DNA of 64,000 nt from Rhodococcus sp. 14-1411-2a (GCF_002259485.1 NZ_NPGA01000022.1:1-64000), one strand, 5' to 3'. Shown: positions 25,110 through 36,100, counted from the first letter of the stretch. Notes: a model not told the origin generated them from the sequence alone. Numbers and translations are program-made.

Positions 25110-28100
25110 GTGGCCAAAGATTCCGACGATTTCCAACTCGATTTGTTCGCCGAGACAGAGGACAGTGACACCCATGATCGACCCGATAACGCAAGACATC
25201 ATGAAGCTCTATCTCCAGCACCAGGGGCTGCCGCCGGAGTTGAGCCCCGAGGATCAACAGGCGTTCCTCGAGAGCGAGAGCGAGCGGATCGCGGAGCGGA
25301 TCGACAACATGAAGATCCATATGCAGGACCAAGTTCTGCGGAACTACATGCGCGACAACGGCCAACCGCCCCCGTACATGGAGAAAGTCGGGTTGATCAA
25401 CCAGGCCTGGGCGCAGGCGACGGACTTCGTGATCAACGAGGAGATCTACAACCAGCTCCCGGAGGACATGGAGGCCTACCCGCCGGATCAGGAGAGCCCG
25501 GAAGCCGAAGCCGAGCGGGATCGAGCACGGATCCAGGTCCACAAGAGCGATCCGGAGCGGTGGCGCAACCCACTGAACTGCGCGGACCCGGACAAGGAAG
25601 CGAACCAGCTGACGGACCTATTGTGGGCGGAGCAACCGATGAGGTTCCGGTACTACGCAGCGCATTTGATCGCGGCGCGGATCGAGGACAACGAGCCCTA
25701 CCCGACGACGACCGAGCACCCACTGTTTCCCACGTTCACGAGCCAGCTCGACGAGCGGGTGGCCGAGCACGCGGCAAGCGGAAAGTAACCCGCCGTAGCG
25801 AATCCGACGCCCAGCTGGATCTGTTCGCGTTCGACGCCGACGGTGCTGCGCCGATCGACCCGACTGCCGTCGATGTCGGCGGCACACCGCTGCCCACACC
25901 AGTCGATCCCGACGTTCTGGTCGCTGAGGCCGACGCTTCCCAACCGGTGCCGAAGTTGCAGCCCACACCAGAGGTTGTCGCGAACACCGCCGTCGACGCC
26001 GCGGTGCTACCGCCGTCCCCGGTCGAGCTGGTGCGCGACGCCTACGGTCGGCTGGCGCGCGAGGACGAAGCGTACGTGCGGTTGGCGCGGATCCGCGCCG
26101 ACCTCGACGGAACACTGACCGCCGAGCAGGTCACCGACGCACTGATGGAGCTGCGCCGCGCAGGCGATGTGTCGTTGATTCCCGAGGAGAATCAGAAGAC
26201 TCTCGGGCCCGACGATCACGCCGCCGCGATCAGCTACGGCAACCAGAGTCGGCACCTGATCGCCGTCGACGGTCGCCACGTCGACCAACTCCTCGCCGCG
26301 CAGAGCACTCCCCCACCCACCGTCGAGACCGACTCCCCCACAGTCGAACCGACCCCCGACCCCACGGCGACTACCGCAGTCCCTGACGCCACCGAGGGGA
26401 TGGTGGTCGACACTCAGACAGTCGCCGAGCGATTGTGGAATGTCGATCCCGTCGACTTCCGGCCCGGCACCGAGATTCTGGTTCCGTCCGGAGCGAAAGC
26501 CCGCGTATCAGCGAACATCGACGCCCTGCGCACCCTCGCTGTCGTCACCGCGCAGGATCGCTACGCCACCGCCGACGAGCAAGCGGTCCTGGCTCGCTGG
26601 TCGAGTTGGGGCGCGACCCCGCAGGTCTTCGACCCGCGACGCGACGATTGGACCGCCGAACGCGAGCAACTACGCACCCTGCTCGACGACGCAGCCTGGG
26701 CTCAGGCACAGCGCACCATCCTCAACGCCCATTACACCGACCCGGCCATCGCGGCGGCGATGTGGAGGGCGACGATCCGGGCCGGGTTCACCGGCGGCCG
26801 TGTCCTCGAACCGGGTTGCGGTGCTGGCACATTCATCGCCCACGCCCCTAGCTCGGCGCAGATGGTCGGGGTGGAGCTCGATGCCACCACTGCCGCGATC
26901 GCCGCGGCGTTGAATCCGTCGGCGCAGATCCGCGGCGAAGGATTCGAGAAGACCACCGCGCCGGCGTCCTCGTTCACCGCGGCGATCGGCAACGTCCCGT
27001 TCGGGGACTATCGGCTCTACGACCCGGTCCACAACCAGGCCAAGCACTCGATCCACAACCACTTCATCGTCAAATCGTTGGCGATGACTGCACCCGGCGG
27101 TTACGTCACCGTCCTGACCTCCCGCTACACCCTCGACGCCCAGAACCAGCGCGCCCGCCGCGACATCGCCGCCCTCGGCGACCTCGTCGGCGCAGTGAGA
27201 TTGCCGTCCAACGCGTTCCGGCGGGTTGCCGGGACCGAGGTCGTCACCGACATTCTCGTGTTGCGTCGCCGCGCAGACGGGGCGAAGCCCGCACCATTGA
27301 CCGAGCGGTTCCTGCAGCTCGAGAACGCCACTGCACTCGATGATGCCGGCGAGGACAAGGGCGTACCGATCAATGCCGTCTACACCGATCACCCGGAATG
27401 GGTGCTCGGTGAGCTGCGGGTCGGGCACGGCATGTACGGCAACGAGACTCTGTCCGTCGACGCGACCGACAGCGACGTCGACCTCGCTTCTCTGGTCGAG
27501 GATCGGCTCACCGCGATCGTCGATGTCGCGAAGACCGACGGGCTCGGGCTCACCGCATCGTGGCGCGACACCCTCGGGCCGACCCGGGAGGACTTCGAGC
27601 GCGGGCTCCTCGCGATCGGGAACGGACCGGACCAGGACGAGCTCGCGGTGGGAACGCTGCGGCACGACGTGCAGATGGAGACCATCGAACGCTGGAACTC
27701 CCGCGAGTGGGAGCTGGTGAACACTCGTGGAGCCAAGCAGGTCGCCGAATGGGGCGAGCTGCTCGCGCTGCGCGACACCACCCATGCCCTGATCGACGCG
27801 CAACGCGGCCCCACCGACCCCGGCCAACGGCAAGCGCTGCGGGAGATCCTGGGTGAGCAGTACGACGCCTACGTTGCCCGCTACGGCCCGATCAACCGGT
27901 TCAAGATGTCGATACCCAAGGACCTCACCGAATCGCAGCACGATGCCGCTCTGGCGAAGCTGATCGAGACGTGGCGTAAGGACGAAGGGGTCGCCGGCGA
28001 CCCGTATGCCGGGGAGATCCCCGAGGACGTCTACGACCGGCTGTCCGACGATGCCTGGATCAACCCGCGACAGCCGACCAAGCTGCAGAGTCACCTCGGC

Positions 28101-31100
28101 CGAGCTATCCGCGCCGACCCGACGTTCGCCGCGGTGCTTTCCCTCGAGCATTTCGACGAGGAGACCATGACGGCCCGCAAGGCGGCGATCTTCCACACCG
28201 ATGTCCTGCACTCGCGTGAGCTGCGCAGTTACGCCGAGACGGTCGACGAGGCGATGGCCATCAGCCTCGACGAGCACGCGCGTCTGGACGTCGGGCGTAT
28301 CGCCGAGCTGCTCGGGACCACCGTCGAGCAGGCCGAGACGCAGATGGAAGGCCGTGCTTTCCGCACGTTGACCGATCCGACACGGTGGGTGTCGTCGTCG
28401 AGGTATCTGTCGGGCAATGTTCGCACCAAGCTCGCCGATGCCGAAGAGGTCGCCGCCCTCGATCCCCGCTACCAGGCCAACGTCGATGCGTTGACCGCGG
28501 TCATCCCGCCGCGCAAGACCGATGTCGATGTCGCTCTCGGTGCTCCGTGGGTGCCGATCGAGACTTACACCCAGTTCGTCCGCGAGACGTTCGAGGTGCC
28601 GGCCGATGTTCCGGTGACCATCGAGCGGGCATCGGGACGATGGTCGGTCACGGTCGGGCACTACGCGGACTCGGGAGCGCAGAATCTCAAATGGGGTCTG
28701 GTGCCCAAACGGGGCGCGTGGTCGACGAAGTACAACTTCGAGCACCGGCCGGCCGAAGACCGCGGTATCGGCAACGCCGGTATGCGCGCCGGGGACTACG
28801 AATGGCCCGCAATGCTCACCGATCTGCTCAACAGCGACCCGATCGAGATCACCAGCTCGAAAGAGTTCCGTGACAGCGCGGGCGCACCGACGGTGCACGA
28901 TGCTGCGACACGCGCCGCTCAGTCCAAGGCGCGACGTCTGGCGCAGGAGTTCGGGCAGTGGGCGTTGCACGCCGACGAGGTGCGCCGCGAACAGCTCCTC
29001 GACATCTACAACGACAAGTTCAATTCCGTTGTTGCGCCGGTGCATTCGGGTGCGCACATGTCCTTTCCCGGTCTCGGGGAGAAGTACTCGCCGTACCCGT
29101 ACCAACGCGACGCCGCCGCCCGGATCGTCTCCGAGCCGACGGTGCTGCTCGATCACGTCGTCGGGGCCGGCAAGACCGGCACCATCTTGATGGGTGCGAT
29201 GGAGCTCAAGCGCCTCGGGTTGGCGAACAAGCCGTGGGTGGTGGTGCCCAACCACATCATCGACCAGGTCGTCCGCGAAGCGGGCCAATGGTATCCCGGC
29301 GCACGGATCCTGTCCGGATCGGCGGCCACCGACGCCGAAGGGCGCCGATTGCTGGTCGCGCAGTCCGCCTCACAGGACTGGGACATGGTGATCGTGCCGC
29401 GGTCGGCGTTCTCCTCGATCGGGGTCGATCCCGGCACGAAAGCCGAATACATCCGCACCCAGGTCGAGGCTATCGCCGCCGAGCTCGACAACGTCGAGAG
29501 CATCCAGACCGGCAAACGTCTCGAGGCGATGAAAGCCAAGCTCGAGGAGAAGCTCGAAACGGCCCTCGAACAGGCCGGGAAGGATCTCGGGCTCACGTTC
29601 GAGGCATCGGGCTGCGACTACCTGTTCGTCGACGAAGCCCACGAGTTCAAGAACCTCGCTCGCGCGTCCGGGGTCACCGAGCTCGCCAACGAAGGCTCGC
29701 ACCGGGCCACCGACCTCGATCTGAAGCTGAACTATCTGCGGTCGATGCGCCGCGAGGAAGCGATCACCAAAGGCATCCCGCCGGAGGAGTACGTCGAACG
29801 TGTGGCCACGTTCGCCACCGGCACACCGGTCGCGAACTCTCTCGCCGAGCTGTGGGTGATGCAGCACTACCTGCGTCCGGATCTCCTTGAGGACGCCGGG
29901 GTCGCCCAGATCAACGACTGGGGAGCGACATTCACCGACACCGTCGAGCGGGTCGAGCTGAATTCGTCCGGATCGAGACTGCGGGCGATCACCCGGGTCG
30001 GTGAATTCACCAACGTCGGCGATCTGATCGGTATGACCAGCGTCTACACCGACGCCGTCACCCGCGATCAGGTGCCGGCGAACCTGCCGGTCAAGGACGG
30101 TGGCCGCAACACCGACGTCACGTTCACTCCAGCGCTGGAAGTGCAGGACTTCATCGCCGATCTGGGCTACCGGGCCGATCACGCCGACGTCAAACGCCCG
30201 GACATCGACAACGCGCTCAAGGTCGCCAACGACGGCCGCAACGCCACCCTCGACCCCAGGGTCGCGCACCTCAATTCGGCACCGCCGGAGCATTCACGTG
30301 CGCACATCGTTGCGCAGCGAATCCTGCACGTGCACAACGACTCCAACGAGAACACCTACCTCGATGCCTCCGGTGAACCGCACCCGACACCGGGTGCGTT
30401 GCAGATCGTGTTCTGCGACCGCTCCACCCCGAAAGCCGACGGGTCGTGGTCGATCTACGACGGGATCCGCGACGAGCTGCTCGCCGGCGGAATGGAGCCC
30501 GCGCAGATCGCGTACGTCCACGACTACCCGAAGCCGTCGGAGAAGGCCCGCCTGTTCGAGATGTGCCGCACCGGAAAGGTATCGGTGGTGTTCGGGTCCA
30601 CCGAGAAGATGGGCACCGGCACCAACATTCAGGATCGCGCGATCGCATTGCATCACGTCGACGTGCCGTGGCGACCGGCCGACCTCGAACAACGTGAGGG
30701 CCGAATCATCCGGCAGGGCAACCAGAACGCCCGCGTGAAGGTGTTCAACTACGTCGCCGAGAAGACCTTCGACACCGTCATGTGGCAGACCGTGCACCGC
30801 AAGGCGTATTTCATCGAACAGCTCAAGAAAGCAGATCGCTCGATGCGCCGCGTGGTCGACCTCGACAGCGACTCGCTCGCCGAGAACTCGGCCATGACCA
30901 AAGCCCTCGCCACCGGCGACGATCGGTACATCCAGCAGATCGAACTCGACTCCCAGCTCCAGGAGCTCCAATCCGAGGCGGATTCGCATTTCGCCGAGCA
31001 ACGCTCGATCGAGCGAGACCGCGACCGCCTGCGCCGCGAAGTGCCACGAGCACGTCAGCGGGTCGCCCAATTGACCGAGGCGGCACCGGTGCTCAAAGGC

Positions 31101-31964
31101 CGGCGCGAGGTCGAGCAGTGGCCCGGCATGACCGTTCGCGGTGTGTTCTACGACAACCGGAGCGACGCCGCGAACGCGATGGCCTCTGCACTGCAAGGCA
31201 CCTATCACTCGCTCAAAGGCGCAGGGTTGACCAAGACAGTGGTCATCGCGGAGATGAGCGGATTCCCGATCGAGGCGTCCCGTCCCGCCCAGGACAGTGC
31301 GCTGTATCTGTCGTTCTCCGGACTGGGGTCGTCGACGAAAGTGATCGAAGCTCGCGACCTGCACCCGAAGATCGGGGACAGTGATCGCAGCCAACACGCT
31401 TTCGGGCTGCTGACGCGGGTCGAGAATATGGCGTACACCGTCGACACCGACCTGGCCAAGGCCGAACGGTCACTCGATCGAGACGAACAACGACTCGACG
31501 ACCTCGAACTCGTCGAGCTCTCCGACTTCCCGAAAGCAGTCCAGCTCAAGGACCTCTCGAACGAAGTCTCCCGTCTGCGGCGCGAGATCAAGGAAGCCGA
31601 AACCAGCCCAGAAGCCCTCGCCCGCGATGCTGCACGCGCCGAACGCGCCGCAGGGAAAGGCCGCGAGCCCAAGTGGTCGCTCATGCTCAACCCCACCCCC
31701 GCACTCGTCGAAGACCTCGGAATGGGTAGCGCAGATGATGTACGGGCAATGATGCACGACAAAGCCATTGCTGCTCAGCTCGCTACCGCGCAAAGCGCAG
31801 GCGGGAACGACCATCTGGAACCGGGCGACACATCGACTCGTCCCGGCAATTTTCTTCGTGCGGTGGACGAAAACCCAGGAGCGGCGAAGCCATGGAAAGG
31901 TACCGAGAACGGGCGACCCGAGCCCGGGCGCGAACCTGACACGGGTTTCGGCCTCGATACCTAG
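25110..31964 (+). CDS. DarB-like N6-adenine methylase/SF2 helicase giant protein
   Basis: The open frame from GTG 25110 (AGGAG upstream) gives 2284 residues. A methylase-like domain has motif I LEPGCGAG at 566 and a motif IV variant NVPF at 628. A helicase part follows with Walker A GAGKT (Lys1355), DEAH at 1508-1511, ATGTPVANS and motif VI EGRIIRQGNQ near 1862, then a coiled-coil C-terminus. Methylase-helicase fusions of this size include phage P1 DarB, which protects DNA in cis from type I restriction; plasmid versions travel with transfer genes. The true start is uncertain: codons from about 25170 to 25788 read as shadow sequence while a different frame encodes a good 204-residue protein, and a QLDLFA motif occurs both before (about residue 9) and after this stretch. 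The conserved protein clearly resumes at about 25788. Confidence 0.85.
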   Translation: MAKDSDDFQLDLFAETEDSDTHDRPDNARHHEALSPAPGAAAGVEPRGSTGVPRERERADRGADRQHEDPYAGPSSAELHARQRPTAPVHGESRVDQPGLGAGDGLRDQRGDLQPAPGGHGGLPAGSGEPGSRSRAGSSTDPGPQERSGAVAQPTELRGPGQGSEPADGPIVGGATDEVPVLRSAFDRGADRGQRALPDDDRAPTVSHVHEPARRAGGRARGKRKVTRRSESDAQLDLFAFDADGAAPIDPTAVDVGGTPLPTPVDPDVLVAEADASQPVPKLQPTPEVVANTAVDAAVLPPSPVELVRDAYGRLAREDEAYVRLARIRADLDGTLTAEQVTDALMELRRAGDVSLIPEENQKTLGPDDHAAAISYGNQSRHLIAVDGRHVDQLLAAQSTPPPTVETDSPTVEPTPDPTATTAVPDATEGMVVDTQTVAERLWNVDPVDFRPGTEILVPSGAKARVSANIDALRTLAVVTAQDRYATADEQAVLARWSSWGATPQVFDPRRDDWTAEREQLRTLLDDAAWAQAQRTILNAHYTDPAIAAAMWRATIRAGFTGGRVLEPGCGAGTFIAHAPSSAQMVGVELDATTAAIAAALNPSAQIRGEGFEKTTAPASSFTAAIGNVPFGDYRLYDPVHNQAKHSIHNHFIVKSLAMTAPGGYVTVLTSRYTLDAQNQRARRDIAALGDLVGAVRLPSNAFRRVAGTEVVTDILVLRRRADGAKPAPLTERFLQLENATALDDAGEDKGVPINAVYTDHPEWVLGELRVGHGMYGNETLSVDATDSDVDLASLVEDRLTAIVDVAKTDGLGLTASWRDTLGPTREDFERGLLAIGNGPDQDELAVGTLRHDVQMETIERWNSREWELVNTRGAKQVAEWGELLALRDTTHALIDAQRGPTDPGQRQALREILGEQYDAYVARYGPINRFKMSIPKDLTESQHDAALAKLIETWRKDEGVAGDPYAGEIPEDVYDRLSDDAWINPRQPTKLQSHLGRAIRADPTFAAVLSLEHFDEETMTARKAAIFHTDVLHSRELRSYAETVDEAMAISLDEHARLDVGRIAELLGTTVEQAETQMEGRAFRTLTDPTRWVSSSRYLSGNVRTKLADAEEVAALDPRYQANVDALTAVIPPRKTDVDVALGAPWVPIETYTQFVRETFEVPADVPVTIERASGRWSVTVGHYADSGAQNLKWGLVPKRGAWSTKYNFEHRPAEDRGIGNAGMRAGDYEWPAMLTDLLNSDPIEITSSKEFRDSAGAPTVHDAATRAAQSKARRLAQEFGQWALHADEVRREQLLDIYNDKFNSVVAPVHSGAHMSFPGLGEKYSPYPYQRDAAARIVSEPTVLLDHVVGAGKTGTILMGAMELKRLGLANKPWVVVPNHIIDQVVREAGQWYPGARILSGSAATDAEGRRLLVAQSASQDWDMVIVPRSAFSSIGVDPGTKAEYIRTQVEAIAAELDNVESIQTGKRLEAMKAKLEEKLETALEQAGKDLGLTFEASGCDYLFVDEAHEFKNLARASGVTELANEGSHRATDLDLKLNYLRSMRREEAITKGIPPEEYVERVATFATGTPVANSLAELWVMQHYLRPDLLEDAGVAQINDWGATFTDTVERVELNSSGSRLRAITRVGEFTNVGDLIGMTSVYTDAVTRDQVPANLPVKDGGRNTDVTFTPALEVQDFIADLGYRADHADVKRPDIDNALKVANDGRNATLDPRVAHLNSAPPEHSRAHIVAQRILHVHNDSNENTYLDASGEPHPTPGALQIVFCDRSTPKADGSWSIYDGIRDELLAGGMEPAQIAYVHDYPKPSEKARLFEMCRTGKVSVVFGSTEKMGTGTNIQDRAIALHHVDVPWRPADLEQREGRIIRQGNQNARVKVFNYVAEKTFDTVMWQTVHRKAYFIEQLKKADRSMRRVVDLDSDSLAENSAMTKALATGDDRYIQQIELDSQLQELQSEADSHFAEQRSIERDRDRLRREVPRARQRVAQLTEAAPVLKGRREVEQWPGMTVRGVFYDNRSDAANAMASALQGTYHSLKGAGLTKTVVIAEMSGFPIEASRPAQDSALYLSFSGLGSSTKVIEARDLHPKIGDSDRSQHAFGLLTRVENMAYTVDTDLAKAERSLDRDEQRLDDLELVELSDFPKAVQLKDLSNEVSRLRREIKEAETSPEALARDAARAERAAGKGREPKWSLMLNPTPALVEDLGMGSADDVRAMMHDKAIAAQLATAQSAGGNDHLEPGDTSTRPGNFLRAVDENPGAAKPWKGTENGRPEPGREPDTGFGLDT
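25174..25788 (+). CDS. Hypothetical 204-residue protein nested in the methylase-helicase 5' frame
   Basis: ATG 25174 opens a frame with excellent GC-rich third positions and balanced composition (MIDPITQDIMKLYLQHQGLP, then long charged helices, ending ERVAEHAASGK). The overlapping frame is Arg/Gly/Pro-rich shadow, so this is the coded frame here. No signal, membrane helix or known motif is found; it looks all-alpha, with helical and Glu/Arg/Gln-rich segments. Its TAA at 25786 is followed directly by the resumed methylase-helicase frame. It may be a cargo gene inserted between two divergent copies of the QLDLFA-coding stretch. Confidence 0.72.
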   Translation: MIDPITQDIMKLYLQHQGLPPELSPEDQQAFLESESERIAERIDNMKIHMQDQVLRNYMRDNGQPPPYMEKVGLINQAWAQATDFVINEEIYNQLPEDMEAYPPDQESPEAEAERDRARIQVHKSDPERWRNPLNCADPDKEANQLTDLLWAEQPMRFRYYAAHLIAARIEDNEPYPTTTEHPLFPTFTSQLDERVAEHAASGK

Positions 31965-31988
31965 ATCCACAATCTCGGTCGACAAGAC

Positions 31989-32032
31989 ACATACTGCTGA
32001 CCGTCAAGATTCATTGACGGTCAGCAGTATGT
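31989..32032. terminator. Perfect 19-bp hairpin after the methylase-helicase gene
   Basis: Arms ACATACTGCTGACCGTCAA and its exact complement surround a GATTCA loop, 24 bp after the stop. It should terminate transcription on either strand. The inner part, CGTCAAGATTCATTGACG (32002-32019), also fits the CGTCAA-N6-TTGACG operator form seen at 50760 and 53405-53450. Confidence 0.82.
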
Positions 32033-32210
32033 GGGGTGCTTTGTGTTCCCCGAATCGATCTGGCTTTGCGAGGGGACTTCGGGCGATCCCGTCGTCGAAA
32101 GGCCGCACCCGGGCGACCAACAAGGGCACGGTTCTCTATTGAGCGCATGTAACGGTTGGTCGCCTGTGGACGACTTTCCGGCAAGCACACCGTGCACCTG
32201 GAGGCAGACT

Positions 32211-33041
32211 GTGGAGACCACGTATCGAGGTTCGGACGGCAACGTGACAGTCGATTCCCAGGGTGTGACGCTCGAGTTCCATCCTGATGCGGGCAAGGGT
32301 TCGGACAAGGTCGCCATCGCGTATGGCCACATCGAGTCGGTGACGTTTCTCTACCCCGGGCCGGGAGCGCCGGGGTACGTGATCTTTCATGTGCCCGGCG
32401 ACGATGAGGGTCTCGCCCCCGAAGAGAACCGGCACTGTGTGCTCGTGACTTCGCCCGAAGCCGGTGATGCTGCAAGGGAATACGTACCCGTCGTCCGATC
32501 CAACATGGCAGGGCGGAGCGCTACGGCAGCGCTCACTTCATCCACAGCAGGCCGTTCCATGAATCGAGGTTTTGGGCTGAGCCGAAGCCGTAACTCTCGT
32601 TCAGCTCGGCGTTCACCTCCCGGCGTTCCTCCCAACAAGAAGTTGCCGACAGGCGAGTTGTTGCGAGACTTGAAATGGCCGGATTCTCCGTCTGATTTCA
32701 CCCGCGCTCATGGGTACTACTGGTCGGCGAAGGAACGGATGTGGGTGCGAGATCCCAGTGCGCCGGCTACTGGCGGCGAGCGCGTGGGAATGGCTTTTGT
32801 TGGTCTGTGCATTATCGCTGTGATCGTGGCGGCCGGGTTTGCTGCCGTCCAGTTCTTCGGTTGGATCGGCTCGGACAGCGACGACGGCCGGTGCGCTCAG
32901 CTATCAGGTTGGTATGCGGACAATCCGGGCGATTCCAACCCCGCCATTGCGGAGGACTACGCCGCTGCGTGCGGGGCAGTTCCGCCCCCTGTCCAGAGCG
33001 GTGAGCTGGTCGAAGAAGACGGCGATTACGTCTACCCGTAG
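32211..33041 (+). CDS. DUF4429-like protein with one membrane helix
   Basis: A 276-residue protein starting at GTG 32211 with GGAGG seven bases upstream. The N-terminal 75 residues follow the DUF4429 pattern (YRGSDGNVTVDSQGVTLEF, IESVTFLYPG, GYVIFHV), a PH-like beta domain. A basic Ser/Arg-rich linker (about 110-155) and a second small domain (LLRDLKWPDSPSDFT) precede one membrane helix (VGMAFVGLCIIAVIVAAGFA, about 183-212). A short outer tail has two cysteines. Longer upstream frames run through the hairpin and are rejected. No transfer role is known; convergent with the relaxase gene. Confidence 0.75.
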   Translation: METTYRGSDGNVTVDSQGVTLEFHPDAGKGSDKVAIAYGHIESVTFLYPGPGAPGYVIFHVPGDDEGLAPEENRHCVLVTSPEAGDAAREYVPVVRSNMAGRSATAALTSSTAGRSMNRGFGLSRSRNSRSARRSPPGVPPNKKLPTGELLRDLKWPDSPSDFTRAHGYYWSAKERMWVRDPSAPATGGERVGMAFVGLCIIAVIVAAGFAAVQFFGWIGSDSDDGRCAQLSGWYADNPGDSNPAIAEDYAAACGAVPPPVQSGELVEEDGDYVYP

Positions 33042-33119
33042 CTGGCTGAGGGACACCTCGGACTCATCCTCGCGACAGCAACGAATGAGACTGGAAAGGG
33101 GACGGCACTCACTGCTTTC

Positions 33120-36100
33120 TCACAGCCCATGATCGTGGTCGATCCCACGCTCTTGTGTGGCCGAGTCCAGCTCCATCGGCTGCTTCCGAGTGTCCGTGGC
33201 TCCGCGCACTCGTCCGGGTCCAGGTGCGTCCGCAAGCAGGCGCGCGATGCTCTTCTGCGCCTCCGGATCAACATTCTCAGCGCTGCGCCCACCGCTACCG
33301 GTGTCTGTGATTCCGTGGATCGAAGAAGCTTCGATCATCTCGATGGCACCGGCACCGGCGCGAATGCGCTGTTCAGCAGCATGGCGGTCGCCCGCCAGAG
33401 TCACTGCTCGCAGACGCCGTCCGCGTTCGGTGATGGCGGTATCGAACACCGCGGCGGCGGCGAGATCTGCGGCGCGGCGTTCAGGGTCAGTGGCGCGTTG
33501 AACGATCGCCGGCCACTCGCCGGTCTCGGCCTGGACACGTCCGGCGGCGTCGCGTGCGGCGCGTTGAGTGTCTCGCACCTGGCGGGTGAGGCGTTCTTCC
33601 CGTAGACGCGCTTCGGCGGCTGCGGGTTCGAGGGTCTTGCGTTCACGTCTCTTCGCGGTCGACAGCTGCTCGGTGAGCGTCGTGTGTTCGGTGTGTGCGG
33701 CTTCGTATTGCGCGGTGACTCGGCGGAGTTCGGCTGCGAGTTCGCGGGCGTCGGCGATGGCTGCAGCTTGCTCGTCGAGTCGGGCGTACAGCTTCTCGGT
33801 GTCCGCGACGACGGTGGGTGCGGTGCGCGATCGTCCAGCGCGGTCGACGAACGCGATCAACTCGGCGTCCGGGACGAGCCGGATCGGGTCCTGTTCCATC
33901 TTCGCGTGTAGAGCGGCGTCGGCCGGCGAGAGCACCGGTTGCGGATCGTTGGCGGTCTCGCTGGTGTCCTTCACCGCCAGTTCTGTCTGGGCAGGCGCTT
34001 CGTGCTCGAGCTGCTCGACCACGGTATCGATTTGTGATGCGTCAACCGCCGCGGTGGTGGCAGTGGGCTGCTCCTGCGTCGTCAAGGTCGGAGTGTCGGT
34101 CATCGCGGAACGCTTCGCTGCCTGTTCGGCCCGCCACAGCATCGCTTCAGTGCGGTCGACATCGGCCTTGAGCTCGGCGAGCGCGGCGAGGTCGATGCTC
34201 TCGGCCGCCAGGCGTGCGGTGGTGACGTCGACTGCGGTGACTTCTCCCCCGTCTGCGGCGGTGACGCGCTCGTACTCGGCGGCGGCTTCGTGTGCGCGGG
34301 TGCGCGCGGCGGTCGCGGTGTCGTCGACGAATCCGGCGCGCCAGATCTCCCAGTCGAGACCGCGCTGAGCGAGGGCGCGGGCATCGTCGTCGTCCCCGGC
34401 GGCTTCGACGTCGGCGGCGACTGCGGGCCGGATGACGGTGTCGATGTGATGCCAGAGCGCTTCGGCCTCGAACTCGCGGTCGGTCCATTCCTGGCGGGTG
34501 TCGAGCATCGCGATCCGGGCGGGTCGTTGCCGGTCGGCTCGCTCCTGCAGCTCGGACAGCATCGTGCGGGCATGGAACTGTGCCGGGCTGGTGCCGTCGG
34601 AAATCCGACCGCGCAGCTCTCGGTACGTGGTTTTTGCGTCGTCGAGATCTTGGGTGAGCAGGCGGACTCGTTCGTCGGTGGTGACCGTCGGGTACGGCAG
34701 CTCGATCGTCTCGACGTACGAGCGCAGCGCCTCCCACACGTCTACTTCGGCGTCGGTGTCGTCGGTGCCGCCCTCGACCGTGGTGTCCTCGATGCCGAGT
34801 GGTGTTGCGTCGGCCTCGTGGTCGATTCCGGGGAACTCGTCGTCGTAGCCGCCGTCGTATTCCGGCGGGGGCGGCTGGTCGTAGTCTACGGGGGCGTCGA
34901 GTGCATCGAGGGAGGCGAGGTAGTCGGCATCAGCATCGACCGGAACCGATGCGGTCGAGCCGTCGACGACGGTGTCGGACGCAGCAGCCTCGGTCGGTAG
35001 TGCTGTCGGGATGACGAACTCGTCCGGCAGCTCACCGCCGACGGTGTCGGAGACCGCCTCGTCGACCACGAGAACGGCTTCTTCGTCCTCGATCGACAGT
35101 GGTTCGGCGGTGGGTGGGGTGTAGGTGCGGGCGAGGTGGTTCTCACGCACCAGCATCTCGGCCCGCCACGTCAGCGCGGTGGCGAGTTCGTGGGCGGGCA
35201 GGGTGACACCGTGATCGACCGGGTCGATGCCGCCGTGCAGGAACTCGTACGCGGTCCCGAGCAACTGTCCCGGTGTCCACAGTGCCGGGTCGGCGTCGTC
35301 GACGGTCGCCACGAGCGAGGGCCACGCCGGATCGGACATGACTCGGACGGCGGCGGTGTAGCCGAGCAGTTCGGTCAGTACCGGTGCCCAGGATGGTTCG
35401 AGGACCGGGCCGTCCGTGTCCGCGTCGACCGCGGCGGCGGAGAGTTCACCGGACAGTCGCCACCACAGGGCGGCAGCGGGCAGCTCGTCGGGCAGCGGCG
35501 ATGCGGCGAGGGAGTCGCGGACGAGGGTGTGGACTTCGATTCCGGCGCGGGCGGCGGCGGAGAGTCGGTCGGCGAGGATCGGGAAGTACGGATCGCGGGC
35601 GATGTGGGTGTCGAGTTCGTCGACGAACGGTCGCCACCGCTTCACGGCGTCGTTGGTGGTGCCGATGACGGTCTCGGCGCGGCGGTCGAGGCTGCGTTGC
35701 GCTTTCGCCGATGCGGCGGCGAGCTGCTCGGGTCCGGTCGGGCGACGGTCGGCCGGGTCGACGTCGTGTGCGGCGCGGAACACCGCGAGATCGGTGAGCA
35801 GCCCCCGGTCGGGTTCGTCGGTGAGCAGCGGGCGCGCCCACACCGGTGCAGTCGTCGGTGTCCACGTGGCGATGTCGGCGGCGATGCGGTCTCGGTGACC
35901 GGTGATGGCGTCGGCGCGGGCGTCGAGGTAGCTCGCCCACTCCGGTTCTTTGCGCAATACCTCGGGGATGGCGGGCAGCCACGGCAACGGTCCCTGCGCC
36001 GACGCTCCACGTGCTGTCGAGTGGCGTCCGGTGGAGTCGAGTCGCCAGTCCAGGACTGCGGCCCGGTCGAAGGCGCTGCCGAGTTCGCGTTCGGTGATTG

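Noticed and set aside
26670-29288. 872-codon open frame antisense to the methylase-helicase gene
   Set aside because: Its composition is typical of an antisense shadow in GC-rich DNA, and the plus-strand frame carries clear motifs of a known protein type.
31989-32032. Riboswitch or attenuator for the 32211 gene
   Set aside because: A single perfect hairpin just after a stop codon is explained by termination; no alternative structure or conserved aptamer-like pattern was seen.
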